Shown here piece after piece: positions 33,828 through 43,716 of a stretch of 64,000 nucleotides of DNA. The notes below the pieces were generated by a model. It did not search any database and was not told where the DNA came from. It was given only the letters and a program-made list of their open reading frames with translations. Numbering within the stretch: position 1 is the first letter of the stretch; each line of letters opens with the position of its first letter. Location of the stretch: assembly GCF_000472965.1 (NCBI RefSeq), contig NZ_AXAU01000009.1, positions 186,001 to 250,000 on the forward strand, in the 5' to 3' direction. A program made the position numbers and the translations under genes. Source of the DNA: Bradyrhizobium murdochi (GTDB lineage: Bacteria; Pseudomonadota; Alphaproteobacteria; Rhizobiales; Xanthobacteraceae).

Positions 33828-34793
33828 ATGCTCGAGCATGGTGGAAATCTCGATCTCGCCGTTCGCCGCTTCGGCGGGCGTGCGCAGGACTGGATCGACC
33901 TCTCAACCGGGATCAATCGGCAGCCTTATCCGATGGGTGAGGTCGAGCTTAGGTACTGGAGCGCGCTACCTTCGCGATCAGATATCGCGTCCCTCCACCA
34001 AGCTGCCCGAGAGGCCTACGCTACCCGGGCGCCACTCGTGGCGCTTACTGGCGCACAAGCGGCCATCCAATTGTTGCCGAATCTTTCATCGCACGGCTGC
34101 GCGCGAATTCTTGCGCCGACCTACAACGAGTACGCGGCGGTTCTTTCAGCCGCAGCCTGGGACGTGGCCGAAGTTTCCGAACTCGAAGGGCTGGCGGGAG
34201 CGGATCTTGCCGTGGTCGTCAATCCCAATAATCCAGATGGTCGGCGCCATAATCCGACCGAATTGGTGGCGCTCTTGCCGAAGGTCGGTCGGCTGTTGGT
34301 TGACGAGAGCTTCGTCGATGCCGTCTCCGGCCTGTCGTTGGCACCGGAGGCGGGACGGTCAGGGCTGTTGGTCCTGCGCTCGTTCGGAAAGTTTTACGGG
34401 CTTGCCGGACTGCGGCTCGGTTTCGTGCTCGGCAGCGAGGCTGACGTCGCGGCGCTGGCGGCGATGGTGGGTCCGTGGCCGATTTCCGGCGGAGCGATTG
34501 CGATCGGACGGCGCGCCTTGCTCGATCGCGAGTGGACAAAGGCAACCGCGACGCGTCTGGCGCGCGATTGCCTCCGGCTGGATGCCGAGGTGCGATCGCA
34601 GGGCTGGCAACAGGTCGGCGGCACGCCGCTGTTCCGGCTCTATGAGACCGGGGACGCGCAGGCTGCGCAGGAGAAGCTCGCGCGCGGCCAGATATGGTCG
34701 CGTGTTTTTGAGCAAAAGCCGGGATGGCTCAGGGTGGGCTTGCCGGGTAACGGGGCGGAATGGTCGCGGCTTGCTGCCGCGCTCTCGCGTTGA
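33828..34793 (+). CDS. cobC: CobC, threonine-phosphate decarboxylase-like PLP enzyme
   Basis: 321 residues from the ATG at 33828 (GGAGAGGG upstream); a GTG at 33813 overlapping the cobD stop is an alternative. It is a class I/II aminotransferase fold: NPNNPDGRRH near 129 and the PLP lysine in LRSFGKFYGLAGLRLGFVLG near 190. In Pseudomonas CobC and CobD act together in aminopropanol attachment, with CobC supplying aminopropanol phosphate from threonine phosphate. The gene ends 11 bp from convergent cobQ. Confidence 0.9.
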   Translation: MLEHGGNLDLAVRRFGGRAQDWIDLSTGINRQPYPMGEVELRYWSALPSRSDIASLHQAAREAYATRAPLVALTGAQAAIQLLPNLSSHGCARILAPTYNEYAAVLSAAAWDVAEVSELEGLAGADLAVVVNPNNPDGRRHNPTELVALLPKVGRLLVDESFVDAVSGLSLAPEAGRSGLLVLRSFGKFYGLAGLRLGFVLGSEADVAALAAMVGPWPISGGAIAIGRRALLDREWTKATATRLARDCLRLDAEVRSQGWQQVGGTPLFRLYETGDAQAAQEKLARGQIWSRVFEQKPGWLRVGLPGNGAEWSRLAAALSR

Positions 34794-34803
34794 TCAATAA
34801 TAC

Positions 34804-36252
34804 TCAGCGCGCGAGCGCAAGCAGCCCATTTACATCGAGATGGTTGTCGATGTGATCGGCAAGCGCATCGAGCGCGCTCTCCACCCTGGCGCGGTACTGC
34901 TGGTCTGCGGCCGGAATGTCCAGTTGCGCGAGAAATGCGCTGCGGAAACTGTCTGAAGCAAACAGGCCGTGCAGGTAGCTACCGTACACGCGTCCGTCGC
35001 TGGAAACTGCGCCTTCCGGCGCGCTGCCAACCAAAGCAAATGGCCGTGCACGGTCCGGCCCGTCGGTATGCCCAATGTGAATCTCGTAAGCCTCGATCGG
35101 CCGGTCCGTCGCGGCATGGACCGCCGCAACGCGCGTGAGAGTCTTTTGTGGCGTCATCACCGTCGTCACGTCGAGGAGTCCGAGGCCGGGCGTTTCTCCC
35201 GCCGGTCCCTCGATTCCTGTCGGATCCGCCACACTGCGTCCGAGCATCTGGTAACCGCCGCAGACGCCGAGCACATGGCCGCCGCGACGATGATGCGCGA
35301 GAAGATCGATGTCCCAGCCCTGCGCGCGCAGGAAGGTGAGGTCGCCGCGTGTCGACTTCGAGCCGGGAAGGATCACGAGTTTTGCATCGCCCGGGATTGC
35401 CTCTCCAGGCCGGACCATCACAAGGTCGACATCAGGCTCGAGCTTCAGCGGATCGAGGTCGTCAAAGTTCGCGATCCGCGACAGCACGAGAAAGGCAATC
35501 TTGCCCTTGCCTACCTTGCGGGCGTCAGCAAGCCCCAGCGCATCTTCAGCCGGAAGCTCGCTAGCGCGGGCGAAATAGGGGAGAACCCCAAACCCCCGCC
35601 AGGATGTGCGTGCTTCTATCAGCCGGTAGCCGTTGTCAAACAGCGTCGGATCGCCGCGGAACTTGTTGATGACGAAGCCGCGGATCATGGCCGCATCGTC
35701 GGCATCCAGCACAGTCTTAATGCCGACGAGCTGCGCTATCACACCGCCGCGATCGATGTCGCCGACCAGCACGACTGGCACGTCGGCCTTGCGGGCAAAA
35801 CCCATATTGGCGATATCGGCGCTCCTCAGATTAACTTCGGCTGGGCTGCCGGCGCCCTCGACCAGAACAAGATCGGCACGATCCTTCAGGCGTCCGAAAC
35901 TTTCGAGGACCGGCTCCATCAGCGATGACTTCATCGCAGCGTACGCGCGGGCTCGCAGCGTCGCCACGCGCCGTCCCTGCACGATGATCTGGGCGCCAAC
36001 ATCTGTTTCCGGCTTGAGCAGGACGGGATTCATGTCGGTGTGCGGCTCGACACATGCGGCCTGCGCCTGCAATGCCTGCGCGCGTCCGATCTCGCCACCG
36101 TCGATTGTCACGGCCGCATTGTTCGACATGTTCTGCGGCTTGAAGGGCAGCACCCGATAGCCGCGCCGGGTCGCGGCGCGCGCAAGGCCGGCGACGATGA
36201 GCGACTTGCCCACGTCCGATCCCGCACCTTGGATCATCAATGTGCGCGCCAT
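34804..36252 (-). CDS. cobQ: Cobyric acid synthase
   Basis: 482 residues. The ATP-binding half opens with MIQGAGSDVGKSLIVAGL. The glutamine amidotransferase half has the nucleophile cysteine in VLGVCGGYQMLGR near 328 and a later catalytic His in GSYLHGLF. It amidates four side chains of adenosylcobyrinic a,c-diamide. It is 25 bp downstream of cobO on the minus strand and convergent with cobC. Confidence 0.95.
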   Translation of the reverse strand: MARTLMIQGAGSDVGKSLIVAGLARAATRRGYRVLPFKPQNMSNNAAVTIDGGEIGRAQALQAQAACVEPHTDMNPVLLKPETDVGAQIIVQGRRVATLRARAYAAMKSSLMEPVLESFGRLKDRADLVLVEGAGSPAEVNLRSADIANMGFARKADVPVVLVGDIDRGGVIAQLVGIKTVLDADDAAMIRGFVINKFRGDPTLFDNGYRLIEARTSWRGFGVLPYFARASELPAEDALGLADARKVGKGKIAFLVLSRIANFDDLDPLKLEPDVDLVMVRPGEAIPGDAKLVILPGSKSTRGDLTFLRAQGWDIDLLAHHRRGGHVLGVCGGYQMLGRSVADPTGIEGPAGETPGLGLLDVTTVMTPQKTLTRVAAVHAATDRPIEAYEIHIGHTDGPDRARPFALVGSAPEGAVSSDGRVYGSYLHGLFASDSFRSAFLAQLDIPAADQQYRARVESALDALADHIDNHLDVNGLLALAR

Positions 36253-36277
36253 CGAATCGGATTCCGCGGTTGATCCG

Positions 36278-36931
36278 TCAGTACTCGACGCCGGGCTGCG
36301 CCTTGATGCCGGATCGGAAGGGATGCTTCACGAGCGTCATCTCTGTGACGAGGTCGGCGGCATCGATCAATTCCTGCCTGGCATTGCGCCCCGTGAGGAC
36401 GACATGCGTCATCGGCGGCTTTGAATTCTTCAGGAACTCGACCACCTCTCCGATCTCCAGATAGTCGTAGCGAAGCGCAATGTTGATCTCGTCGAGAACG
36501 ACCATGCGCAAGGCTTCATCGGCGATCAGCTGCTTGGCCTTTTCCCATGCGGCGCGCGCCGCGGCGATGTCCCGGGCGCGGTCCTGTGTTTCCCAGGTGA
36601 AGCCTTCACCCATCGCGTGGAATTGGCATAATTCACCAAAATGTCCGGTCAGCAGGCGGCGCTCGCCAGTTTCCCACGCACCCTTGATGAATTGCACGAC
36701 CGCGCAGGGAAAGCCATGCGCGACGCACCGCATGATCATGCCGAAAGCCGAGGAGGATTTTCCCTTGCCCGCACCGGTGTGGACGAGGACGAGACCCTTC
36801 TCGCCGCTCTTGGCGGCCATCATCCGGTCGCGCGCTGCTTTTTTCTTCGCCATTTTGTCCGCATGACGGGCGTCCAGCGAGGCTTCGGAGGTCACGGTTT
36901 CATCCTCAGCGGCATCAGGTTCGGAAGTCAT
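36278..36931 (-). CDS. cobO: Cob(I)yrinic acid a,c-diamide adenosyltransferase
   Basis: 217 residues from the ATG at 36931 (AAAGGAG 8 bp upstream); the open frame extends 119 codons further, antisense to the riboswitch, and is not coding. The P-loop is VHTGAGKGKSSSAFG near 50. LDEINIALRYDYL near 142 and VVLTGRNARQELID near 170 are CobA/BtuR/CobO signatures. It adds the 5'-deoxyadenosyl group to the corrinoid cobalt. It forms a two-gene minus-strand unit with cobQ and is divergent from the riboswitch-controlled cobW operon. Confidence 0.94.
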   Translation of the reverse strand: MTSEPDAAEDETVTSEASLDARHADKMAKKKAARDRMMAAKSGEKGLVLVHTGAGKGKSSSAFGMIMRCVAHGFPCAVVQFIKGAWETGERRLLTGHFGELCQFHAMGEGFTWETQDRARDIAAARAAWEKAKQLIADEALRMVVLDEINIALRYDYLEIGEVVEFLKNSKPPMTHVVLTGRNARQELIDAADLVTEMTLVKHPFRSGIKAQPGVEY

Positions 36932-36984
36932 CGGCACGCTCCTTTGGCTTGACAAGTTGCACGCTTGGGCAAATGGTGGGGTGG

Positions 36985-37172
36985 CGTTGGTTCCTGTCCT
37001 ACGACAGGCGAAGAGGGAATGCGATAGGGGTCTAGCCTTGAAAGCTTGAGCCTGAAACGCAGCCGCCCCCGCGACCGTGACCGGAGAGATCTTCAAGAGC
37101 CACTGACCCGTCAGGGTTGGGAAGGCGGAGATCGAAGGGAAAACCTGCTCCGCAAGCCGGGAGACCTGCCAG
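36985..37172 (+). promoter_or_regulatory. Cobalamin riboswitch upstream of the cobW operon
   Basis: Core elements in order: AAGAGGGAATGCGATAGGGG near 37011, GCAGCCGCCCCCGCGACCGTGA near 37059, AGAGCCACTGACCCG near 37096, GGTTGGGAAGGC near 37115 and GCAAGCCGGGAGACCTGCC near 37152. It lies about 105 bp ahead of the DUF1636-like gene that begins the long plus-strand cobalamin operon. Limits are approximate. The output element (terminator or ribosome-site masking) was not resolved. Confidence 0.9.
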
Positions 37173-37277
37173 CGCAGAGACTTGAGACCGGCGGACGGGG
37201 TGCTCCGCGACGGCAACGAACCCTTATGTCTATGGTTCGTGCGCCTCATCGCCTCCGCCAAAACGTTGAGGAGGGCG

Positions 37278-37652
37278 ATGACCGTCACGCTTCATGTCTG
37301 CATCACCTGCCGTGCCGGCCAATCCTTGAGGGAAGGCGAGACCGCGCCGGGCGCGCGTCTGCATAGCGCCATCCTTCAGGCTGGCGTGCCCGAAGGCGTC
37401 AGCGTCGTTCCGGTCGAGTGCCTGTCCGCCTGCAGCCAGGGCTGCTCGATTGCTCTCAGCGCGCCGCGACGCTGGTCCTATGTCTACGGACGCCTATCCG
37501 ATGCAAACGCGCCGGACGTAGTTGCTGGAGCTGCGGCCTATGCGGCGGCGCCCGACGGCATCGTGCCGTGGCGCAGCCGGCCGGAGATCTTCCGCAAACA
37601 ATCGCTTGCCCGCATTCCACCCATCACCATCCTGCCGGAGCCCGCAGAATGA
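37278..37652 (+). CDS. DUF1636 metal-binding protein, first gene of the cob operon
   Basis: 124 residues from the ATG at 37278 with GGAGGG just upstream. Cysteines are arranged as CITCRAG near 8 and VECLSACSQGCSI near 45, like a thioredoxin-like [2Fe-2S] or metal-binding fold. DUF1636 proteins typically sit next to cobW and are riboswitch-controlled, so a role in cobalt handling is likely but unproven. The stop overlaps the cobW start (ATGA). Confidence 0.85.
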   Translation: MTVTLHVCITCRAGQSLREGETAPGARLHSAILQAGVPEGVSVVPVECLSACSQGCSIALSAPRRWSYVYGRLSDANAPDVVAGAAAYAAAPDGIVPWRSRPEIFRKQSLARIPPITILPEPAE

Positions 37653-38683
37653 ACACGCTCGCCAAGGTTCCGGTCACGGTCGTCACCGGCTTTCTCGGTT
37701 CGGGCAAGACGACGCTGATCCAGCACCTGATCGCCAACGCGAATGGCAAGAAGCTTGCGGTGCTCGTCAACGAGTTCGGCAGCGAGGGCGTGGACGGAGA
37801 GATCCTGAAATCCTGCGCGGATGTCAATTGTCCCGCCGAGAACATCGTCGAGCTCGCCAATGGCTGCATCTGCTGCACGGTGGCCGATGACTTCATTCCC
37901 GCCATGGAGCAGCTGCTCTCGCGCCGCGTGAAGCCCGACCATATCCTGATCGAGACATCGGGATTGGCCTTGCCAAAGCCGTTGCTCAAGGCGTTCGATT
38001 GGCCGGAGATCCGCTCGCGGATCACCGTCGACGGCGTGATTGCGCTTGCGGATGCCGAGGCTGTGGCGGCCGGCCGCTTTGCGCCAGACCCCGTCGCGGT
38101 GGAAGCACAGCGTGCGGCCGATGAAAACCTCGATCACGAGACGCCGCTGTCGGAAGTGTTCGAGGATCAGATCGCGTGCGCGGATATCGTGCTGCTCACC
38201 AAGGCGGACCTTGCCGGCGTTGAAGGACTTGAAGCGGCCAAGGCGGCGATCGTCGCCGAAATGCCGCGTCGCGTGCCGATGCTGCCGGTCGTCGACGGCG
38301 CGGTCGATGCGCGTATCATCCTTGGTCTCGAAGCGGCGGCAGAGGACGATCTCGCTGCGCGCCCGTCGCACCACGACGGCGAGGACGAGCACGAACACAA
38401 CGATTTTGCCTCCGTTGTCGTCGAACTCCCGGAAGTTGCCGATATCGAAGCGCTGGTCGCATCGATCCAGCGACTTGCGCGTGAGCAGAATGTGCTGCGC
38501 GCTAAGGGATATATCGCAATTGCGGGCAGGCCGATGCGATTGTTGCTGCAATCAGTTGGCGAGCGGGTGCGGTATCAGTTCGATATGGCTTGGGGCACGC
38601 GGCCGAGGCGATCGAAGCTGGTTCTGATTGGTGAACACGACGATATCGACGAGGCTGCCATCAGGATGGGACTTGGTGTTTGA
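37649..38683 (+). CDS. cobW: CobW GTPase, cobalt chaperone
   Basis: 344 residues from the ATG at 37649. Walker A is GFLGSGKTTL at 14-23. The metal-site CICC is at 73-76 (NGCICCTVADDF). A His/Asp-rich loop (HHDGEDEHEHND) lies near 245, and the C-terminal CobW_C domain follows. It is a G3E GTPase thought to deliver Co(II) to the CobNST chelatase. It overlaps cobN by one base, consistent with that partnership. Confidence 0.93.
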   Translation: MNTLAKVPVTVVTGFLGSGKTTLIQHLIANANGKKLAVLVNEFGSEGVDGEILKSCADVNCPAENIVELANGCICCTVADDFIPAMEQLLSRRVKPDHILIETSGLALPKPLLKAFDWPEIRSRITVDGVIALADAEAVAAGRFAPDPVAVEAQRAADENLDHETPLSEVFEDQIACADIVLLTKADLAGVEGLEAAKAAIVAEMPRRVPMLPVVDGAVDARIILGLEAAAEDDLAARPSHHDGEDEHEHNDFASVVVELPEVADIEALVASIQRLAREQNVLRAKGYIAIAGRPMRLLLQSVGERVRYQFDMAWGTRPRRSKLVLIGEHDDIDEAAIRMGLGV

Positions 38684-41600
38684 TGCACGTCGTGTTTCGC
38701 GAGAGCCGCGGTCTTGAGGAGACCGCGATCCCTAGGGATCTCGGCCAGGACCCGGCCGACCTTGTCGTGCTCTCGTTCTCGGACAGCGATCTCGCCGCGT
38801 TCGCGTCCGGCTGGCAGCGTGGGCGTACTTGCCTGCCGTCGCTGAGGCTCGCGAACCTTGCGGAACTGCGTCATCCGCTTTCGGTCGATACCTATATCGA
38901 GCGGACGCTATCGCATGCGCGCGGCGTACTGGTGCGTCTGATCGGTGGCGAGTCCTACTGGCCATATGGACTGGCTGCCCTGCATCAATTGGCCAAGGAC
39001 CGCGACATCGCGCTTGCGGTGCTGCCAGGTGATGGTCGCGACGACCCGCGGCTGAATGCGCTCTCAACAGTGCCTACCTTGACGCTCGGACGGCTAAAGG
39101 CCTTGTGCGACAAGGGCGGAGCAATGGCGGCGCAGGCTGCAATCGCCCAGCTCGCACTAGCCTCGGGCCTTTATGCGGGGGCTGTAGCCGGCGAGATCGA
39201 AATATCCGAGATCGGTTTTTATGATCCGGCTCGTGGCGCAATCGCGGCGCTGCCAAATTGCGACCGGCGGCCGCGCGCGCTCGTCACCTTCTATCGCTCC
39301 TATCTCACCGCGGCAGATACCCTCCCGGTCGACGCGCTGATCACAGCACTGCGGCAAACGGGTTTTGATGCCTATGGCGTATTCGTCACATCGCTAAAGG
39401 CCGCCGGTGTAGCGGACTGGCTGAAGGGGCAGTTCGAGCAATGCCCGCCTGCAGTGATCGTCAATGCAACCGCCTTCTCTGCGGCCGCCGACGGCACGAC
39501 GCCTTTCGATGCCGCCTCCTGTCCGGTGTTCCAGGTTGCGTTGTCGACGGCCCGGCGCGAGGATTGGGCGGAGTCGCTTCGCGGTCTCTCGCCGGCCGAT
39601 CTGGCGATGCATGTAGCGTTGCCGGAGATTGACGGCCGGCTATTTGCGGGCGTGGTCAGCTTCAAGTCGGCGGGTGAGCGCGATCCCGATCTGCAATTTG
39701 CGCATCTGGCGCACAGGCCTGACGACGAACGTGTCGGTTCGGTCGTGGATCGGGTGGTAGCTTGGCACAGGCTCGCGGGCAAGCCGGCTGGCGTGAAGCG
39801 GCTGGCGATTGTGCTCTCGAACTATCCGGGCCGTCCGCACCAGCTCGCGCATGCGGTTGGGCTCGACGCGCTCGCTTCGGTCGAAACGCTGCTGTCCGAT
39901 CTCGAAGCTGCTGGTTACGACGTGAAAGCGGCGGGAGCGTTCGGTGAAACTCTCCAGCGGGAGGAATTGACCTTTAGCGTCGCGGATTACCGCACGGCGC
40001 TGGCGAGGCTTCCGCGCCCGTTACAGGATGACCTTGCGCGCGCCTGGGGCGCGCCGCAGAACGATCCCGCCTGTCGTGGTGGCGAATTTCATTTCGCAGT
40101 GATCCAATGTGGCAAGGCGATTATCGCCGTTCAGCCTGAACGCAGTGACGTTACCAATCGTGACGCCGAGTATCATGATCTTTCCCGCACGCCTCGCCAC
40201 GCCTATGTCGCATTCTATCTTTGGCTCAGGCAGCAAAAGGTCGACGCGGTCGTCCATATGGGCGCTCACGGAACGCTAGAATGGCTGCCCGGCAAGTCCG
40301 TGGCGCTGTCCGCTGCCTGTTGGCCTGAAGCGCTGATCGGCGACATGCCCGTGATCTATCCCTTCATTGTCAATGATCCCGGCGAGGCCGCGCAGGCCAA
40401 GCGGCGCATCGGCGCTGTCACGATAGGGCATTTGCCGCCACCATTGGCTCGGGCGGCGTTGCCTCAAGGCCTGCGCCGGCTCGAGCAACTGCTCGATGAA
40501 TATTCGACGGCCGATGGTCTCGATCCCGCGCGCCGCCAGCGCCTAATCGCGTCGATTCGCGATGAAGCGCGTGCCGCGGGACTGGAAGAGGATCTCGGGC
40601 TTGGCGCCTCGGCTGCGGCGGCTGAGGCAATTCCCCGGATCGATCGCTTCGTCTGCGACCTCAAGGAAAGCCAGTTCGGCGATGGCCTGCATGTGTTCGG
40701 CCGCGGGGCTTGCGGCGAGGCGGAGAAGGGCGCGCTGCTTGACGCTCTCTCTGGTAGGCGCGTTGCTGCGGGGCCGGCAGGCTCGCCCTATCGCGGGCGG
40801 CGCGATGTGCTGCCGACCGGACGCAATCTGTTCGCCGTCGATCCCCGCGCAGTGCCGACACCGTCCGCGCATGTACAGGGGATCAAGCTCGCCGAGGAAT
40901 TGCTGCGCCGTCACCTGCAGGATCACGGCGACTGGCCGAGGGGGCTGCTGGTTGATCTCTGGGGATCATCCACCATGCGCACCGCAGGCGAGGATTTCGC
41001 GATGGCCCTGCACCTGGCAGGCATCGCGCCGCGCTGGGACCACGGATCGGGCCGCGTGTCGGGTTATGAGATCATCGCACCAGCGGCTCTTGGTCGGCCG
41101 CGCATCGACGTGACGCTTCGCGTGTCGGGACTGTTTCGCGACGTCTTTTCATCTCTTGCGCAATTGTTCGAGGCGGCAACGGAAGCGCTTTCTGAACGCG
41201 ACGAGGAGGGCGAGGAAAATCCCTATCGTCATCGCGCGGCGCGTGTGTTTGGACCCCGGCCGGGGCAGTACGGTGTCGGTATGGCATCGATGCCGGATGT
41301 CTTCACGGCGACGACGCGCGAGGCGGCCGGTGAAGCCTGGCTGTCGGCTTCGTCCTGGGCATTCGCGTCCGACGGCACGATGCGGCCTGATCGTACAGGT
41401 ATCGAGGCAAGGCTCGTCGCCGCTAATGCCTTTGTCCATGTGCAGGACCTGCCGGAAACGGATCTGCTGCTCGCCGCAGACTATGCCGTGCATGAGGCGG
41501 GCCTTGCGGCCGCGGCGGCGCGCCTGGGCGCGGCCACACCATCGCTCTACCACCTCGACGCGACACATCCCGATCAGCCGCGTGCTCGCTCGTTGACCGA

Positions 41601-41925
41601 GGAAATCTCGCGCGTCGTGCGTGCGCGTGCGGCCAACCAAAAATGGATCGCCGGCATGATGCGCCACGGCTTTCGGGGCGCGGCGGAAATCGCTGCCACG
41701 CTAGAGCATATGGCCAGCTTTGCACATCTTGCCGATGCGGTACCCACGCATCTCTTCGATCTCTATTACGACGCGACGCTTGGCAGCGACAACGTGCGAA
41801 CTTTCATGGCGCGCGAGAATCCGGCGGCGCTCGCGGCGATCGAGGCTTGCTTCACCCGTTTGCATCAAGCTTCGCTCTGGAGGACACGGCGCAATTCGAT
41901 CGCGGCTGCGCTGGAGGCCTCATGA
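38683..41925 (+). CDS. cobN: Cobaltochelatase large subunit CobN
   Basis: 1080 residues from the ATG at 38683 (TGATG with cobW). It belongs to the CobN/BchH family: VHMGAHGTLEWLPGKSVALS near 525, GRNLFAVDPRAVPTPSA near 710, DLWGSSTMRTAGED near 760 and ARVFGPRPGQYGVG near 850. With CobS/CobT chelatase subunits it inserts Co(II) into hydrogenobyrinic a,c-diamide using ATP. Those partners are not in the window. It is shorter than the roughly 1270-residue Pseudomonas CobN, apparently in the N-terminal half. It overlaps cobG (ATGA). Confidence 0.94.
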   Translation: MHVVFRESRGLEETAIPRDLGQDPADLVVLSFSDSDLAAFASGWQRGRTCLPSLRLANLAELRHPLSVDTYIERTLSHARGVLVRLIGGESYWPYGLAALHQLAKDRDIALAVLPGDGRDDPRLNALSTVPTLTLGRLKALCDKGGAMAAQAAIAQLALASGLYAGAVAGEIEISEIGFYDPARGAIAALPNCDRRPRALVTFYRSYLTAADTLPVDALITALRQTGFDAYGVFVTSLKAAGVADWLKGQFEQCPPAVIVNATAFSAAADGTTPFDAASCPVFQVALSTARREDWAESLRGLSPADLAMHVALPEIDGRLFAGVVSFKSAGERDPDLQFAHLAHRPDDERVGSVVDRVVAWHRLAGKPAGVKRLAIVLSNYPGRPHQLAHAVGLDALASVETLLSDLEAAGYDVKAAGAFGETLQREELTFSVADYRTALARLPRPLQDDLARAWGAPQNDPACRGGEFHFAVIQCGKAIIAVQPERSDVTNRDAEYHDLSRTPRHAYVAFYLWLRQQKVDAVVHMGAHGTLEWLPGKSVALSAACWPEALIGDMPVIYPFIVNDPGEAAQAKRRIGAVTIGHLPPPLARAALPQGLRRLEQLLDEYSTADGLDPARRQRLIASIRDEARAAGLEEDLGLGASAAAAEAIPRIDRFVCDLKESQFGDGLHVFGRGACGEAEKGALLDALSGRRVAAGPAGSPYRGRRDVLPTGRNLFAVDPRAVPTPSAHVQGIKLAEELLRRHLQDHGDWPRGLLVDLWGSSTMRTAGEDFAMALHLAGIAPRWDHGSGRVSGYEIIAPAALGRPRIDVTLRVSGLFRDVFSSLAQLFEAATEALSERDEEGEENPYRHRAARVFGPRPGQYGVGMASMPDVFTATTREAAGEAWLSASSWAFASDGTMRPDRTGIEARLVAANAFVHVQDLPETDLLLAADYAVHEAGLAAAAARLGAATPSLYHLDATHPDQPRARSLTEEISRVVRARAANQKWIAGMMRHGFRGAAEIAATLEHMASFAHLADAVPTHLFDLYYDATLGSDNVRTFMARENPAALAAIEACFTRLHQASLWRTRRNSIAAALEAS

Positions 41926-43085
41926 GCGCCGTTGCGATCAAGGGCTGGTGTCCCGGCGCCTTACGGCCGATGCTGTCGGGGGATGGGCTTGTGGTTCGCA
42001 TCCGGCCGCACGGTGGCCGGCTCGATGCGAAGCAGGCAGCGGGAATTGCGGTGCTGGCCGAGTGCTACGGCAACGGCCTGATCGATCTGACCAGCCGGGC
42101 CAACCTGCAAATCAGGGGTGTCAGTGATCAAGGTCATCGGCCCTTGATCGAGGAACTATCACGGTTGCACTTGCTCGATCCCGATCCGGACTCGGAAGCG
42201 CGGCGCAACATCCTTGTCACGCCCTTCTGGAGCGAAAGTGACGATACCTGTTTTCTCGCAGCAGAACTTGAACACGGGCTTGTGATGGGACCGCCCAGCC
42301 TGCCGACCAAATTCGGCTTCGCCGTTGATTGCAGCACAGAGCCCGTGCTGGCCGGCGCCTCCGCCGACATCCGCATCGAGCGCAGCATCGCGGGAGAGCT
42401 GATCGTGCGTGCCGACGGTGCGGAGCATGGGCGTCCCGTCTCGCGGACAGAAGCGGTAGGCGTTGCGCTCGCGCTTGCCGAGTGGTTCGTCGATTCGGGC
42501 GGAGCCAGGGAGGGCAGAGGGCGAATGAGAGCGCATGTCGGGGCTGGCGCAAAACTGCCCGACGCGCTTCGTGGCAACGTCAAGCCGGCTTGCATGACCG
42601 CGGAGCCGCATCCCGGACTTTATCCGCAAGGCGCGATGGTCGCTGCGGCTTTCGGACAGCTGACACATGCCGCGCTCAGCCATCTTGCCGGATGCTCGCA
42701 AGGATTAAGGATGACGCCCTGGCGTATGATTGTGGCGGAAGAATTGCGCGAAATGCCCCAATGCGAGGGCCTCGTCACCCAAGCGGACGATCCCATCCTG
42801 CGCGTCGTCGCCTGCAGCGGTGCGCCCGCCTGCTGTGAGGCGCATTCCGATACTCGTGCACTTGCAGCGGCGCTTGCGCCGCATATTGCCGCGGACGAGA
42901 GGCTTCACGTCTCTGGCTGTGCCAAAGGCTGTGCCCATTTGGGGGCTGCCGCGCTCACGCTTGTTGCGACCCGCGAGGGATTTGATGTCATCCGCAGCGG
43001 CTCAACGCGGGATACGCCTAGCCAGCGTGGAGTAAGCGCAGGCCGAATAATCGCGGATCCTTCCGTTCTGACGGGAGCGCACTGA
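41922..43085 (+). CDS. cobG: Precorrin-3B synthase
   Basis: 387 residues of the sulfite/nitrite reductase-like fold. LTSRANLQIRGV near 49 is the ferredoxin-like half-domain signature. Two cysteine groups near the C-terminus (ACSGAPACCEAH and VSGCAKGCAHLG, about 305-345) bind the [4Fe-4S] cluster. It uses O2 to form the C20-hydroxy lactone, the hallmark of the aerobic B12 route. Overlaps both neighbours (ATGA with cobN, TGATG with cobH). Confidence 0.92.
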   Translation: MSAVAIKGWCPGALRPMLSGDGLVVRIRPHGGRLDAKQAAGIAVLAECYGNGLIDLTSRANLQIRGVSDQGHRPLIEELSRLHLLDPDPDSEARRNILVTPFWSESDDTCFLAAELEHGLVMGPPSLPTKFGFAVDCSTEPVLAGASADIRIERSIAGELIVRADGAEHGRPVSRTEAVGVALALAEWFVDSGGAREGRGRMRAHVGAGAKLPDALRGNVKPACMTAEPHPGLYPQGAMVAAAFGQLTHAALSHLAGCSQGLRMTPWRMIVAEELREMPQCEGLVTQADDPILRVVACSGAPACCEAHSDTRALAAALAPHIAADERLHVSGCAKGCAHLGAAALTLVATREGFDVIRSGSTRDTPSQRGVSAGRIIADPSVLTGAH

Positions 43086-43714
43086 TGCCGCACGTCTATG
43101 AAACCGATGGTGCGGCGATCTACCGTCAATCCTTCGCCACCATCCGTGCCGAGGCGGACCTTGAGCGCTTTTCGGCCGACGAGGAGCCGGTCGTCGTTCG
43201 CATGATCCATGCCGCTGGCATGGTCAGTCTCGAATCCTGCATCCGCTTCACGCCTGGCATGGCGCGCATCGCGCGCGCTGCGCTTCAGAACGCCGCGCCT
43301 ATCCTCTGCGACGCACGCATGGTGTCGGAGGGAATTACGCGTGCGCGCCTGCCGGCCGGCAACGCCATCATCTGTACGCTTGACGATCCCGCGGTTCCCT
43401 CCCTCGCGCAATCCATGCGCAATACCCGCTCAGCCGCGGCACTGGAATTGTGGAGGCCGCATCTGGACGGCGCGATCGTCGCTATCGGCAATGCGCCGAC
43501 CGCGCTATTTCACCTGCTCAACATGCTAGAGGATCGCAACTGTCCAAGACCTGCAGCGATCATAGGTTGTCCGGTCGGCTTTGTCGGCGCGGCTGAAGCC
43601 AAGGTTGCGCTGATGGCTGACCAGCCTGCGCCGGCGCTGACGGTCGAGGGGCGCCTTGGCGGCTCGGCAATCACGGTGGCCGCCGTGAACGCGCTGGCGA
43701 GCCGGAACGAATAG
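43085..43714 (+). CDS. cobH: Precorrin-8X methylmutase
   Basis: 209 residues, the CobH/CbiC family. The proposed catalytic histidine is His42 in MIHAAGMVSLE; CDARMVSEGI and IGNAPTALFHLL are further family stretches, and PAAIIGCPVGFVGAAEAK follows. It shifts the methyl group from C11 to C12, giving hydrogenobyrinate. It lies in the coupled row cobG-cobH-cobI. Confidence 0.95.
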   Translation: MPHVYETDGAAIYRQSFATIRAEADLERFSADEEPVVVRMIHAAGMVSLESCIRFTPGMARIARAALQNAAPILCDARMVSEGITRARLPAGNAIICTLDDPAVPSLAQSMRNTRSAAALELWRPHLDGAIVAIGNAPTALFHLLNMLEDRNCPRPAAIIGCPVGFVGAAEAKVALMADQPAPALTVEGRLGGSAITVAAVNALASRNE

Positions 43715-43716
43715 CC

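Noticed and set aside
37538..38551. 337-codon minus-strand open frame opposite cobW
   Set aside because: It is the antisense shadow of cobW; the plus strand has all GTPase motifs.
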